NCBI RefSeq assembly: GCF_900100015.1
Contig: NZ_FNDD01000023.1
Location: 1-64,000, forward strand
Length of the DNA stretch: 64,000 nucleotides
Direction of reading: 5' to 3'
Source: Vibrio xiamenensis
GTDB taxonomy: Bacteria; Pseudomonadota; Gammaproteobacteria; Enterobacterales; Vibrionaceae
The position numbers were made by a program, and so were the translations under genes. The notes under the pieces are model-generated. The model made no database searches and was not told the origin of the DNA. It saw only the letters and a program-made list of their open reading frames with translations. This document shows positions 51,709 to 60,457 of the stretch, piece after piece (positions within the stretch are counted from its first letter, which is position 1; every line of letters begins with the position of its first letter).

Positions 51709-52563
51709 ATGCAATCACCTTTTATTGTTGAGCTCACCGAGCAGAATTTTCGTGAAGTGCTTGAAGGCTCGATGCAAACCCCAGTATTGATTCATTTCTG
51801 GGCGCCGATGAGCCAAGAAAGCGCGGACATCATTCCCGCATTACAGATGTTGACTCAGCAATATAATGGCGCTTTTACTTTGGCTCTACTTAACTGCGAA
51901 CAGCAACAGATGATCGCCTCGCAATTTGGTGTTCAAGCTTTGCCAACCATCGCATTGTTCGTCAATGGACAGCCAGTTGATGGCCTTGGCGGTCCACAAC
52001 CGATTGAAGCGGTAGAGCAGATGCTGAGCAAACATCTACCCAGCCAAGATGAGTTGCAAGTCAATCACGCTAAGGAACTGATTGCTCAGGGTAACTACGC
52101 CAATGCATTAACGCTACTAAGTGGATTGGGCGAGGAGATAAAAAACACTGGCGATGTAAAATTGTTGCTCGCGGATTGCCTATTGGAGACTCAGCAATTT
52201 TCTGAAGCACAAGCCATATTAGAAACCGTGCCTTTAGAATACAAAAACAATGACTACAAACAATTGATGTCAAAGCTTGAGCTTCATCAGCAAGCGGCTG
52301 ATAGCCCAGAAATTCAAGCCCTTGAAGCTCAACTAAGCGACAGTGAGCACAATCCGCAATTAGCCCATGATTTAGCGGTTCAATACCATCAAGTGAATCG
52401 CGATGAAGAAGCCCTTGCGCTGCTTTGGTCTTACCTAGTCAAAGACCTCAACGCATTAGATGGTGAAATCAAAAAAATCTTCATGGATATTTTAAGCGCC
52501 TTAGGCCAAGGCAATGCGCTGGCAAGTAAATATCGTCGTCAATTGTACTCTATTCTTTACTAA
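51709..52563 (+). CDS. cnoX: Chaperedoxin CnoX (YbbN)
   Basis: Holdase that protects proteins from hypochlorous-acid damage and aids GroEL/DnaK folding. 284 aa: thioredoxin-like domain (1-110) and a TPR-type C-terminal half ending ASKYRRQLYSILY, as in E. coli. The thioredoxin active site is WAPMSQES (31-38): both Cys of CxxC are absent, and position 38, Cys in E. coli CnoX, is Ser here. Cys63 (LLNCEQQQ), the residue that forms mixed disulfides in E. coli, is kept. A hairpin follows (52576-52606) without a U tract. Confidence 0.92.
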   Translation: MQSPFIVELTEQNFREVLEGSMQTPVLIHFWAPMSQESADIIPALQMLTQQYNGAFTLALLNCEQQQMIASQFGVQALPTIALFVNGQPVDGLGGPQPIEAVEQMLSKHLPSQDELQVNHAKELIAQGNYANALTLLSGLGEEIKNTGDVKLLLADCLLETQQFSEAQAILETVPLEYKNNDYKQLMSKLELHQQAADSPEIQALEAQLSDSEHNPQLAHDLAVQYHQVNRDEEALALLWSYLVKDLNALDGEIKKIFMDILSALGQGNALASKYRRQLYSILY

Positions 52564-52631
52564 TCATATTGCGCATGGCAGTCAGTAATCGTTAACCTGG
52601 CTGCCACTCCTCATCACTGTCGCAGCAAACT

Positions 52632-53450
52632 TTATTGCGTCAATAGCCAGGTCAAAATCGTTTTTCGCTCGTCAACCGATGCGTTCGCATACCAATAACT
52701 CAGCATATTCAACGCTTGCTGATCGGTTTTTAATTGCTCGCTCACCACAGTGCGATGCGTAAACGCCCAATCTTTAAATTGCTCTTGCTGTCCACCATCC
52801 GCCTGCTGATACCAATATTGCACCATCTCAAGCGAACGCTGTTTACCATCGCTTTGCTTCTGTTGAGGTGTTTGCTTGGTGAGTTGAGTCGTGTCTGAGT
52901 TGCGTAAGTAGTTGGCTTCCTGCTCGGCGCTCAGGAAATATTGCTTCGGAAGCATAAATTTAACGCGATTTTTCCCGGTGGCCGAAGAAAGCGTAAATTC
53001 GACCTGATCATTAGGTAATGCCGCTAATTCATTATGAGTAAAAGGAAACGAAAACCACTGAGTCACGGTGCAATGCTCAGTGCAAGTTTCGGCCATCGGT
53101 CTATCACTATTTAGAGCCATTTTATGCCCAGCGATATTGACCGTTTCAAAGTGGTCGTAACTCTTAAAAAATGTCACTTCACCGGCGATAGTTGACGACG
53201 CAACTTTATCGATATCGATTGAGTCATGCGGATATATACCAACATAATGCAGCTGTGCTTTCACCACATCGGCGCCAACAATGGCATGGGTTTGGGGAGT
53301 AATCGGCTTAGTGGTGATTTGGGTATAATGACGCCTTTCTTTGCTGGTTTTTACCACATCATCAAAATTACTAGAACTGTCCAGTGTACTGCATCCAGCG
53401 CTGGCAACCATTGCCGAAACAACCAGTAAAGCTCTAAGTTTATTCATCAT
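52632..53450 (-). CDS. Putative outer-membrane lipoprotein, function unknown
   Basis: 272 aa with a lipoprotein signal peptide: MMNKLRALLVVSAMVASAGC, lipobox VASAGC|S, Cys at residue 20. The residue after Cys is Ser, so Lol sorting to the outer membrane is expected. The middle part is beta-rich (GEVTFFKSYDHFETVNIAGH) with a Cys pair in ETCTEHCTVTQW; the C-terminal part is helical and Gln-rich, with repeated YWYQQAD and YWYANAS segments. I do not recognise the family. It lies downstream of the porin gene, separated by a terminator hairpin. RBS AAGGA precedes ATG 53450; 53447 is equally possible. Confidence 0.75.
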   Translation of the reverse strand: MMNKLRALLVVSAMVASAGCSTLDSSSNFDDVVKTSKERRHYTQITTKPITPQTHAIVGADVVKAQLHYVGIYPHDSIDIDKVASSTIAGEVTFFKSYDHFETVNIAGHKMALNSDRPMAETCTEHCTVTQWFSFPFTHNELAALPNDQVEFTLSSATGKNRVKFMLPKQYFLSAEQEANYLRNSDTTQLTKQTPQQKQSDGKQRSLEMVQYWYQQADGGQQEQFKDWAFTHRTVVSEQLKTDQQALNMLSYWYANASVDERKTILTWLLTQ

Positions 53451-53467
53451 TTCTATCCTTTATGGTT

Positions 53468-53500
53468 ATTAAAACACCGGCTTTCAGGCCGGTGTTTTGT
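53468..53500 (-). terminator. Terminator after the porin gene
   Basis: AAAACACCGG / CCGGTGTTTT stem (53471-53480 / 53489-53498), loop ctttcagg; the minus-strand continuation is AATAACC, so termination may be partial and some transcription may reach the lipoprotein gene. Confidence 0.75.
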
Positions 53501-53521
53501 CAGAAAGACAGAATCTAACTC

Positions 53522-54535
53522 TTAGAATCCGTATTCAAGCCCAACACGGACAAATGTCACTTTATCATTAGCATCGTAAGCGTCATGCTGACCAACGCGA
53601 ACGTAAGGAACAAAGCCATTATGAACATACATTAACTGTGCAGATACAACTTCATCGCCATCATCTTGCTTGACACCTTCAAGCTCAGAATCATCATTTG
53701 CTGCGTAGCCCAGTTTAAAGCCCCAAGGACCGTTCCAGTATTGACCAACAATAGAATATGAACTCTGCTCAGCATCCAACCCTGTTGTAGCCCAGTCAGT
53801 ATATTGGGCTCCATCTGCGAATTTATAAGCTCCCGCTAGACCAAAGCCTGATGGTAAAGGCAATTCAAAGCCAATGATGTATGCTGATGCATCAACATCA
53901 ACACCATCTACTTTGGAGTTATTTTCATAACCACCATGTAACGTCATAATATCCGCAACATTATAGTGGACCGCCGCGCCAAAGTGATTTGACCCATCAG
54001 TTCCTGTATCACCTCGCCCCGCAGACAAACTAAACGTCAACCCACCGAACGCTGGCGAATCATAGCGCGCGATGTCGCTTTTACGGTCGTAGTGAGCTTT
54101 AACATCCCCCCCCCAATCAAATACGCGCCCTAGACCCGGGTTTGAATATGGCCAGTCAACAATCTCATACAGTGGTGTCAACATGCGTCCAAAGCGCACT
54201 TTACCCCAATCGCCTTGCAGACCTAAAAAGGTATCGCGAACCCCCAAACTGCCACTCGCGCCATCATCGCCTACGTAACCAGATTCGATTTGCATAAACA
54301 CGTTTACATTGTCGAACATGTCTTTGTTGGCACGAAAACCAATGCGCGATTCATTTTCATAATCGTAACCCGTGCTGTCTTCTTGATAGAAAGCAGAAAT
54401 GGCCGCAACGCCATAAGCTTGTACGTTGAAGTCAGAAAGAACGCCGATTTGTCCAGTTTCTTCTGCTGCAAAAGTGCTTGTTGAAGCCAGTGCGATTGCC
54501 GCACCAACCAGAGTGCGTTTAAACATTTTGTCCAT
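53522..54535 (-). CDS. Gram-negative general porin (Porin_4 type), possibly chitoporin
   Basis: 337-aa outer-membrane beta-barrel. Signal peptide to about residue 23 (ALASTSTFA|AEE); alternating strands such as GGLTFSLSAGRG and GFGLAGAYKFADG; C-terminal Phe (VRVGLEYGF), the BAM signal. RBS AGGAG is 7 bp before ATG 54535. It lies next to ligA, where V. cholerae has porin VC0972, a chitin-induced porin and MicX sRNA target (as I recall). With nagE/nagA/nagC in the same window a chitoporin role is attractive, but I cannot confirm it by eye, so no symbol is given. It contains a G9 coding tract. Confidence 0.88.
   Translation of the reverse strand: MDKMFKRTLVGAAIALASTSTFAAEETGQIGVLSDFNVQAYGVAAISAFYQEDSTGYDYENESRIGFRANKDMFDNVNVFMQIESGYVGDDGASGSLGVRDTFLGLQGDWGKVRFGRMLTPLYEIVDWPYSNPGLGRVFDWGGDVKAHYDRKSDIARYDSPAFGGLTFSLSAGRGDTGTDGSNHFGAAVHYNVADIMTLHGGYENNSKVDGVDVDASAYIIGFELPLPSGFGLAGAYKFADGAQYTDWATTGLDAEQSSYSIVGQYWNGPWGFKLGYAANDDSELEGVKQDDGDEVVSAQLMYVHNGFVPYVRVGQHDAYDANDKVTFVRVGLEYGF
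54106..54114 (-). repeat. Homopolymeric tract (G9 on the coding strand) inside the porin gene
   Basis: Nine C on plus equals GGGGGGGGG on the coding strand, read as ...GAT TGG GGG GGG GAT... (Asp-Trp-Gly-Gly-Asp, near residue 142). Alternative Gly codons were available, so the tract is notable. A one-base change would shift the frame and cut the porin. Confidence 0.85.
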
Positions 54536-54883
54536 GGAAAAGCTCCTAAAAATGGATATAGCTGTTTAGATCGCTCCTCGCCTTAAGTTGGCCGCCGAAG
54601 GGAGAAACGCTCTTATTATTGAAAACTCAAAACCGAATGATTTGTTTGAGTTTCATTACCGGTATACATCACGTGTATCCATGCTTAAGAGGTTATCTGG
54701 GAGGGAAAAAACATCAACGTAAACTTATTTCTTTTAGAAAAAAATATGAGTCACTACAAATTTTCTAGCAGATAGTGATCCGACTCTTATTTATTTTTAA
54801 AAAATAGCAAAACTTACATATATTCATATTAATCAGTCTTTTACATTGGTTTGCTTGCTGATTATTTTGAAGTCACTCGCATC

Positions 54884-54979
54884 ATGACACGAGATTTAAA
54901 GGAAAGAATCGACAATACGATGCAAGTCACAGCATCAAAGAGACAAAAAACACTCAACTTAATTATCAAGAAAAAATAA
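54884..54979 (+). CDS. Possible 31-aa basic small ORF
   Basis: ATG 54884 to TAA 54979, starts MTRDLKERID and ends IIKKK: short, Lys/Arg-rich. No good ribosome site before ATG; the stop abuts the ligA terminator stem. It could be chance. No family recognised. Confidence 0.15.
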   Translation: MTRDLKERIDNTMQVTASKRQKTLNLIIKKK

Positions 54980-55012
54980 AGGCCAATGCAAAATGCATTG
55001 GCCTTTATATCT
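54976..55012 (-). terminator. Terminator after ligA
   Basis: GGCCAATGCA (54981-54990) / TGCATTGGCC (54994-55003), minus-strand continuation TTTATTTTTTCTTG, a good U tract. Confidence 0.9.
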
Positions 55013-55029
55013 ATACGCTGCGGTGGAAA

Positions 55030-57039
55030 TTAGAGCAGATCGACAAGATCCTGTTCAGTTTTCACTTCGACACCCAGCTCCTGGGCTTTAGCCAATTTCG
55101 AACCGGCATTATCACCTGCAAACAGTATGTCGGTATTTTTCGACACACTGCCAGTCACTTTCGCGCCTAAACGCTCTAATGCCGCTTTGGCTTCTTGACG
55201 TGTCAATTGCGATAGTGAACCCGTTAACACTACGGTTTTTCCCGCTAGAGGCTGCGGAGTATCTTCGTCCATCTCTTCAATGTCTGGCCAAGTCACACCA
55301 AGTTCTATCAGTTGTTGAATGACTTTCTGATTTTGCTCCTGAGCAAAAAACGCGATCACGTGATTGGCGACGATCTGACCGATATCTGGCACTTCAATCA
55401 GTTGTTCCAATGTCGCGGCTTGAATAGCATCAAGGGTTTTAAAATGGTTGGCTAAGTTCGCTGCTGTCGCTTCACCCACTTCTCGAATACCCAGTGAATA
55501 TAGAAACTTAGCGAGCGTAGTTTGCTTGGCTTTATTCAAAGCAGTGACCACATTTTGCGCCGACTTTGGCCCCATACGTTCTAGAACGGTAATCACGCCG
55601 GCGGATAAACGGAACAAGTCTGCTGGAGTATGAACCATTTCACGCTCAACCAGCTGTTCAATGACTTTTTCACCAAGCCCATCGACATCAAGCGCCTTAC
55701 GTGACACAAAATGCTTGAGTGCCTCTTTGCGCTGAGCGCCGCAAACCAACCCGCCGGTACATCTGGCAACCGCTTCGCCTTCAACACGCTCCACTTCAGA
55801 GTCACACACTGGGCAGTGATCAGGAAAAACAATCTCTTTCGCATCATCAGGGCGGCGATCGCTTACCACAGACACGACCTGAGGAATCACATCACCGGCG
55901 CGGCGAATCACCACGTAATCACCGATTTTCACGCCCAAACGCTCAATTTCATCGCGGTTATGTAAAGTCGCATTACTGACGGTCACGCCGCCAACAAACA
56001 CAGGTTCAAGTTTAGCAACCGGTGTGATGGCCCCCGTACGCCCAACCTGAAATTCGACATCACGCAGCAGTGTGATTTCTTCCTGAGCTGGGAATTTATA
56101 CGCTATCGCCCAGCGCGGTGCCCTAGCCACGAAACCGAGTTGTTCTTGAGCTGCAATATCATCAACTTTGATCACCACGCCATCAATCTCATAAGAGAGC
56201 GAATCACGGCGCTGCAAAATATCTTGGTAGAACGCTTTAACTTCATCCATCGATGTGACTCGACGCGTCTCTGGGCACATAGGCAGCCCCCAACGTTTGA
56301 GCTGCAGAAAACGCTCATAGTGGCTGGCGTTTAGTTCAGCACCTTCCACCACACCGACACTATAGGCATAGAAGCTCAGCGGACGAGTTGCGGTGATGCG
56401 CGAATCCAGCTGACGTAAACTGCCTGCCGCCGCATTACGCGGGTTAACAAACACTTTCTGTCCTTTCTTCAGTGCATCACTATTGAGCTTTTCAAAGCCT
56501 GCTTTGGGCATAAACACTTCACCACGCACTTCAAGACGTGTCGGCCAGTCACTACCTTGCAACTTAAGTGGAATCGCTTTAATGGTGCGCACATTCTCGG
56601 TGATGTTCTCACCATTCGCGCCATCACCGCGCGTCGCCGCACGCACTAAAACACCATTTTCATACAAAATGCTTACCGCCAAACCATCCAGTTTCGGCTC
56701 ACAGCAGAATGTATCTAAGTTTGCGCTAGGCAGACGATCGCGCATGCGCTTATGAAAACTATCCAGTTCATCGTCATCAAAAGCGTTGTCGAGCGACAGC
56801 ATCGGGATTTCATGGGCCACTGTTTCAAAGCCATCCAACGGTGCTCCACCAACACGCTGTGAAGGAGAATCAAGGGTTATCAACTCGGGATGTTCTGCCT
56901 CGATCGCTTGTAAATCACGCATTAAGCGGTCGTATTCTGCATCCGGGATCTCCGGGCTGTCTTCGACGTAGTAACGAACCGAGTGGTAATGAAGGGTTTC
57001 TTTTAAATGATTGAGTTTATCTTGAATCTCTTTGGACAT
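55030..57039 (-). CDS. ligA: NAD+-dependent DNA ligase
   Basis: Seals nicks in replication and repair. 669 aa. Adenylation Lys116 in CCEPKLDGLAVS; Ia domain N-terminal with Tyr for NMN release (HYHSVRYYVED); OB fold; Zn finger CPVC...CTGGLVC (about 408-430); HhH repeats; C-terminal BRCT domain (about 590-669: GKTVVLTGSLSQLTRQEA). zipA lies upstream; the terminator between them suggests ligA has its own promoter. Confidence 0.98.
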   Translation of the reverse strand: MSKEIQDKLNHLKETLHYHSVRYYVEDSPEIPDAEYDRLMRDLQAIEAEHPELITLDSPSQRVGGAPLDGFETVAHEIPMLSLDNAFDDDELDSFHKRMRDRLPSANLDTFCCEPKLDGLAVSILYENGVLVRAATRGDGANGENITENVRTIKAIPLKLQGSDWPTRLEVRGEVFMPKAGFEKLNSDALKKGQKVFVNPRNAAAGSLRQLDSRITATRPLSFYAYSVGVVEGAELNASHYERFLQLKRWGLPMCPETRRVTSMDEVKAFYQDILQRRDSLSYEIDGVVIKVDDIAAQEQLGFVARAPRWAIAYKFPAQEEITLLRDVEFQVGRTGAITPVAKLEPVFVGGVTVSNATLHNRDEIERLGVKIGDYVVIRRAGDVIPQVVSVVSDRRPDDAKEIVFPDHCPVCDSEVERVEGEAVARCTGGLVCGAQRKEALKHFVSRKALDVDGLGEKVIEQLVEREMVHTPADLFRLSAGVITVLERMGPKSAQNVVTALNKAKQTTLAKFLYSLGIREVGEATAANLANHFKTLDAIQAATLEQLIEVPDIGQIVANHVIAFFAQEQNQKVIQQLIELGVTWPDIEEMDEDTPQPLAGKTVVLTGSLSQLTRQEAKAALERLGAKVTGSVSKNTDILFAGDNAGSKLAKAQELGVEVKTEQDLVDLL

Positions 57040-57141
57040 AACGGACTCTAGTCTGAATAGGTGGTTCTAATCTGCTTTGCAGTATCTATGGCAACTCGTG
57101 GAGATGCAACTGCTTATCTAGCAGTTTTTGCTGACTTAAAA

Positions 57142-57174
57142 GTGATAAAAAAGGCCCCATTTATGGAGCCTTCT
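57142..57174 (-). terminator. Terminator after zipA
   Basis: On minus: GGCTCCAT-aa-ATGGGGCC then TTTTTTATC (one G-U pair). It sits in the 147-bp zipA-ligA gap, so ligA is at least partly uncoupled from zipA. Confidence 0.8.
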
Positions 57175-57186
57175 ATGATGCGATAT

Positions 57187-58056
57187 TTATGCGTTTTGGG
57201 CTTTAAACTTCTGAATTTGCGCTCGGTAACTATCGAGGCGATCCGGTGTCATCAAATTACGCTTGTCATCAAGGACATTGCCGCTGAGATCGTCTGCAAT
57301 CTGCTGAGCCGTTTTTAGCATCAATTTGAAGTTTTGTTCCGGGTCACCAAAACACGGCAAAGTCATAAAAAATGAAATACCTTTGGTGGTAAAAGTATTT
57401 GGGTCATCGTGTTTTAAAGTCCCCGGCTGCATCATGTTAGCAACACTAAACAGCACTTTACCGGTTCCCGACATATCCGCGTGGCGGTGGAAAATATCCA
57501 GCTCACCATACAAAAGACCATTTTGCTGCATACTGTCAAACAGACGGGTACCCACAAAAGGCTCGTTTCCAGAACAATGCACATTTAACACAATGACTTG
57601 CAAATCATCTTCAGGTTCATCAGTTTGAGGCTTCGCCTCAACTTTTGGTTCTGGTGTGGTAATCGCTTCTGGCTCGTCATCTAGAGTAAAGGACGGTTCA
57701 CGTTTGGCAGAAATCGGCGGCAAGTCATCATCGACCACTGGTGATTGTTGCGCAGCCACATCCAATTCGACTTCTGAGGTTGTCGCCTCGCCAGTAAGTG
57801 GATCAATCGCAGTTTTTGGCGAAGAACCAAAATCCGGCTGTTTGCGATCTTTACGAATGATTTCGAAATCGTCTTCAGGAGCAAAAGAGCGCTCAGCAAC
57901 TTCGTCTGGCTCATCTTTGTTGACTTTCAATTTTCCAAGTGGCTTGTCTCCGAACTTGGCTTTCCCTTCTTTTTTGCTGGTCCACAAACCGTGGAACAAT
58001 AGTGCGGCTATTGCTAAGGCACCAACAATAATGAGTACGAATCGCAGTTCCTGCAT
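57187..58056 (-). CDS. zipA: Cell division protein ZipA
   Basis: Anchors FtsZ to the inner membrane early in divisome assembly. 289 aa: N-terminal membrane helix (MQELRFVLIIVGALAIAALLF, first 21 residues), a charged and Pro/Glu-rich linker (about 30-145), and the C-terminal FtsZ-binding domain (about 150-285: LLYGELDIFHRHADMSG, LFSVANMMQPGTL, ISFFMTLPCFGDPEQNF). Order zipA-ligA is the usual gammaproteobacterial one. Confidence 0.96.
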   Translation of the reverse strand: MQELRFVLIIVGALAIAALLFHGLWTSKKEGKAKFGDKPLGKLKVNKDEPDEVAERSFAPEDDFEIIRKDRKQPDFGSSPKTAIDPLTGEATTSEVELDVAAQQSPVVDDDLPPISAKREPSFTLDDEPEAITTPEPKVEAKPQTDEPEDDLQVIVLNVHCSGNEPFVGTRLFDSMQQNGLLYGELDIFHRHADMSGTGKVLFSVANMMQPGTLKHDDPNTFTTKGISFFMTLPCFGDPEQNFKLMLKTAQQIADDLSGNVLDDKRNLMTPDRLDSYRAQIQKFKAQNA

Positions 58057-58269
58057 TGTTTGCTCTCAGTTGCTCGAAAATTAGTCAGCAAAAACCGTGT
58101 TTCTGCTGTCATAAATAAAATACGCGTAATTAGGTTACTTTACCAAAACTAATGACTGTTTTAGAACAACTTAATGTTAGAAGTTCCCTGTATGTTGTGA
58201 TTTTGAACACGCTTTTTTTCTTGTAATATGAATTCGAGCTCATCAAATAACTATCAAATAGAGAAAAGA

Positions 58270-59016
58270 ATGGATAAACAATTAAAACAAAGAAGTGGAT
58301 TTGGTTATTTTTTCTACGGACTAGAGATCGCTATGATGCCGAAAATTCGGCGTTTTGTGTTGTTACCCTTACTGACAAATATCATTTTAGTCGGTGGAGC
58401 ACTGTATTATTTATTTGCCCACCTCAATGGCTGGATTGATCAATTAATGGGCCAATTACCGGGATTTTTATCTTGGCTCAGCTATCTAATTTGGCCTCTT
58501 ATCGCCATTACTATCCTGGCAACCTTTTCATACTTTTTTAGCACCTTAGCAAACTTTATTGCGGCGCCATTTAATGGCTTGCTGGCAGAAAAAGTCGAAG
58601 AGAAGTTAACTGGACAAAAAGTGAATGATGATGGTTTTATGTCAGTCATTAAAGATATCCCCCGCGTACTGAGCCGCGAGTGGCGTAAACTTATTTATGT
58701 CGTTCCCAAAGCGTTGGGCTTATTTATATTGCTGCTAATCCCTGCACTTGGCCAAACCTTGGGTCCGATTCTATGGTTTGTGTTTACCGCATGGATTTTA
58801 GCCATTCAGTACTGCGACTATCCTTTTGATAATCACAAAGTGCATTTCAACGACATGCGACACAATTTGAAACAAAAACAAAGCAAGGCATATGGCTTCG
58901 GTGTATTGGTGTCGATTTTTACCACGGTGCCGATACTCAACCTAATTGTCATGCCAGTTGCCGTCTGCGGTGCAACCGCGATGTGGGTCAACGAATTTCG
59001 CGACCAGCATCGCTAA
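58270..59016 (+). CDS. cysZ: Sulfate transport protein CysZ
   Basis: Inner-membrane sulfate channel/importer feeding cysteine synthesis. 249 aa from ATG 58270 (MDKQLKQRSGFGYFFYG). Conserved: IRRFVLLPLLTNIILVGGA, FIAAPFNGLLAEKVE, WILAIQYCDYPFDNHKV and the C-terminal VMPVAVCGATAMWVNEF. The extension to 58228 (MNSSSSNNYQIEKR) has no ribosome site and is not typical, so it is rejected. Next to cysK, its metabolic partner, and divergent from zipA as in E. coli. Confidence 0.93.
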   Translation: MDKQLKQRSGFGYFFYGLEIAMMPKIRRFVLLPLLTNIILVGGALYYLFAHLNGWIDQLMGQLPGFLSWLSYLIWPLIAITILATFSYFFSTLANFIAAPFNGLLAEKVEEKLTGQKVNDDGFMSVIKDIPRVLSREWRKLIYVVPKALGLFILLLIPALGQTLGPILWFVFTAWILAIQYCDYPFDNHKVHFNDMRHNLKQKQSKAYGFGVLVSIFTTVPILNLIVMPVAVCGATAMWVNEFRDQHR

Positions 59017-59138
59017 AAGGTCAAGATTTAAGCGAGTTAAAAGCGATTAATCTCGCTTCTATATCTTATAACTTTTTAATCCTTCTCAGGTTTTATACGC
59101 TGTCTTATGCTGACCCTGTTAAGTGATGAATAAACTCA

Positions 59139-59168
59139 TACCGCGGAAGCCAGGCGGATTCGGCGGTA
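59139..59168 (+). promoter_or_regulatory. Hairpin in the cysK leader
   Basis: TACCGC (59139-59144) pairs with GCGGTA (59163-59168), GAA (59146-59148) with TTC (59159-59161), CC with GG, loop aggc; two single mismatches (G-G, G-A). It ends 5 nt before the Shine-Dalgarno AAGGA (59174-59178). It is not followed by U, so not a terminator; it could affect translation or mRNA stability. Confidence 0.55.
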
Positions 59169-59187
59169 AACTGAAGGATCATATACC

Positions 59188-60156
59188 ATGAGCAAAATCT
59201 ACGAAGATAACTCTCTAACTATCGGTAACACGCCACTTGTTCGTTTAAACAAAGTAAGCAAAGGCAACGTTCTTGCGAAAGTTGAAGCTCGTAACCCAAG
59301 CTTCAGTGTCAAATGCCGCATCGGCGCAAACATGATTTGGGATGCTGAGAAGCAAGGTAAGTTAAAAGCTGGCGTTGAACTCGTAGAACCAACCAGTGGT
59401 AACACAGGTATCGCACTGGCCTTCGTTGCCGCTGCTCGTGGTTATAAATTAACGCTAACCATGCCTGAATCAATGAGTCTTGAACGCCGTAAACTGCTTA
59501 AAGCACTTGGTGCAAACCTTGAGCTAACCGAAGCGGCTAAAGGTATGAAAGGTGCAATTGAGAAAGCAGAGCAAATCGTTGCTAGCGATCCAAGCAAATA
59601 CCTAATGCTGCAACAGTTCAACAACCCAGCTAACCCAGAGATTCACGAGAAAACCACTGGTCCAGAAATTTGGGAAGCCACCGATGGTGAAGTTGACGTA
59701 TTTGTTGCTGGTGTTGGTACCGGTGGTACTTTGACAGGAACAAGCCGCTACATCAAAAACCAAAAAGGCAAAGCGATCACCTCTGTTGCGGTTGAACCAG
59801 CTGAGTCGCCAGTTATCGCTCAAGCACTTGCCGGTGAAGAAATCAAACCTGCACCGCACAAAATCCAAGGTATCGGCGCAGGCTTTATTCCAGCAAACTT
59901 AGATCTCGATATTATCGACCGCGTTGAAGCAGTAACTTCAGAAGATGCGATTGCGATGGCGAAGCGCCTGATGGAAGAAGAAGGCATTTTGGCTGGTATC
60001 TCTTCAGGTGCAGCAGTTGTTGCGGCGAACCGCCTTGCTGAACTTCCTGAATTTGAAGGAAAAACTATCGTTGTTATTCTACCAAGTTCAGGTGAACGCT
60101 ACCTCAGCACCGCACTCTTTGCTGGTATCTTTACAGATAAAGAAAACCAACAGTAA
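59188..60156 (+). CDS. cysK: Cysteine synthase A
   Basis: O-acetylserine sulfhydrylase, PLP enzyme. 322 aa. PLP Lys42 in NPSFSVKCRIGANM; substrate loop TSGNTGIALAFV (about 69-80); phosphate loop GTGGTLTG (about 176-183). Codon use looks like that of a highly expressed gene (few rare codons). Behind cysZ, with a 171-bp gap holding its own probable promoter and the leader hairpin. Confidence 0.97.
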   Translation: MSKIYEDNSLTIGNTPLVRLNKVSKGNVLAKVEARNPSFSVKCRIGANMIWDAEKQGKLKAGVELVEPTSGNTGIALAFVAAARGYKLTLTMPESMSLERRKLLKALGANLELTEAAKGMKGAIEKAEQIVASDPSKYLMLQQFNNPANPEIHEKTTGPEIWEATDGEVDVFVAGVGTGGTLTGTSRYIKNQKGKAITSVAVEPAESPVIAQALAGEEIKPAPHKIQGIGAGFIPANLDLDIIDRVEAVTSEDAIAMAKRLMEEEGILAGISSGAAVVAANRLAELPEFEGKTIVVILPSSGERYLSTALFAGIFTDKENQQ

Positions 60157-60457
60157 TCTGTGTTCAAATCAAATTTTGATTTAAAAAAGCCCCGTTCAGG
60201 GGCTTTTTTGTTGATCCTATCCAAACGTTTGGTAATATCACGGTGTTTTATTTTTAGCTTCAAAATAAACATGAAGCACAAGGTTTCATATAAGACAGCT
60301 AACTAGAAGTTCAATTCTAAGACTGTCCTAAAAATCATAATTAGTCTCAGTGCTGATACTTAAACCTCATTACTCTTCTAGCGGAAATGAGGGTTAGCAG
60401 TTAAGCTGAGTCTGATTAAGAAATTAACAAAATATAAATCAAATTGGGGTATAAAAC
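60157..60457 (+). promoter_or_regulatory. cysK terminator and ptsH leader region (301 bp)
   Basis: Starts with the cysK terminator (60183-60209). The rest is the ptsH promoter/leader. It contains CCTCATT (60365-60371) / AATGAGG (60386-60392), a 7-bp stem without U tract. The ribosome site TTGGGG is 9 nt before ptsH ATG. No firm CRP or Cra site was identified by eye. Confidence 0.5.
60183..60210 (+). terminator. Terminator after cysK
   Basis: AAAAAAGCCCC-gttca-GGGGCTTTTTT (60183-60209). Confidence 0.92.

Larger units (their letters stand above)
54536..55029. promoter_or_regulatory. Porin upstream region (494 bp)
   Basis: AT-rich. It holds the porin promoter and leader on the minus strand and the ligA terminator at its right end (54980-55012). 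TTATTTATTTTTAAAAAATAGC near 54788-54809 is an AT-rich inverted-repeat-like element, at best a weak NagC-type match. A 31-codon ORF on plus (54884-54979) is listed separately. No certain operator found. Confidence 0.45.

Noticed and set aside
54788..54809. NagC operator upstream of the porin
   Set aside because: AT-rich inverted-repeat-like stretch, but the arms match the operator found at 31969 only partly; too weak to claim.
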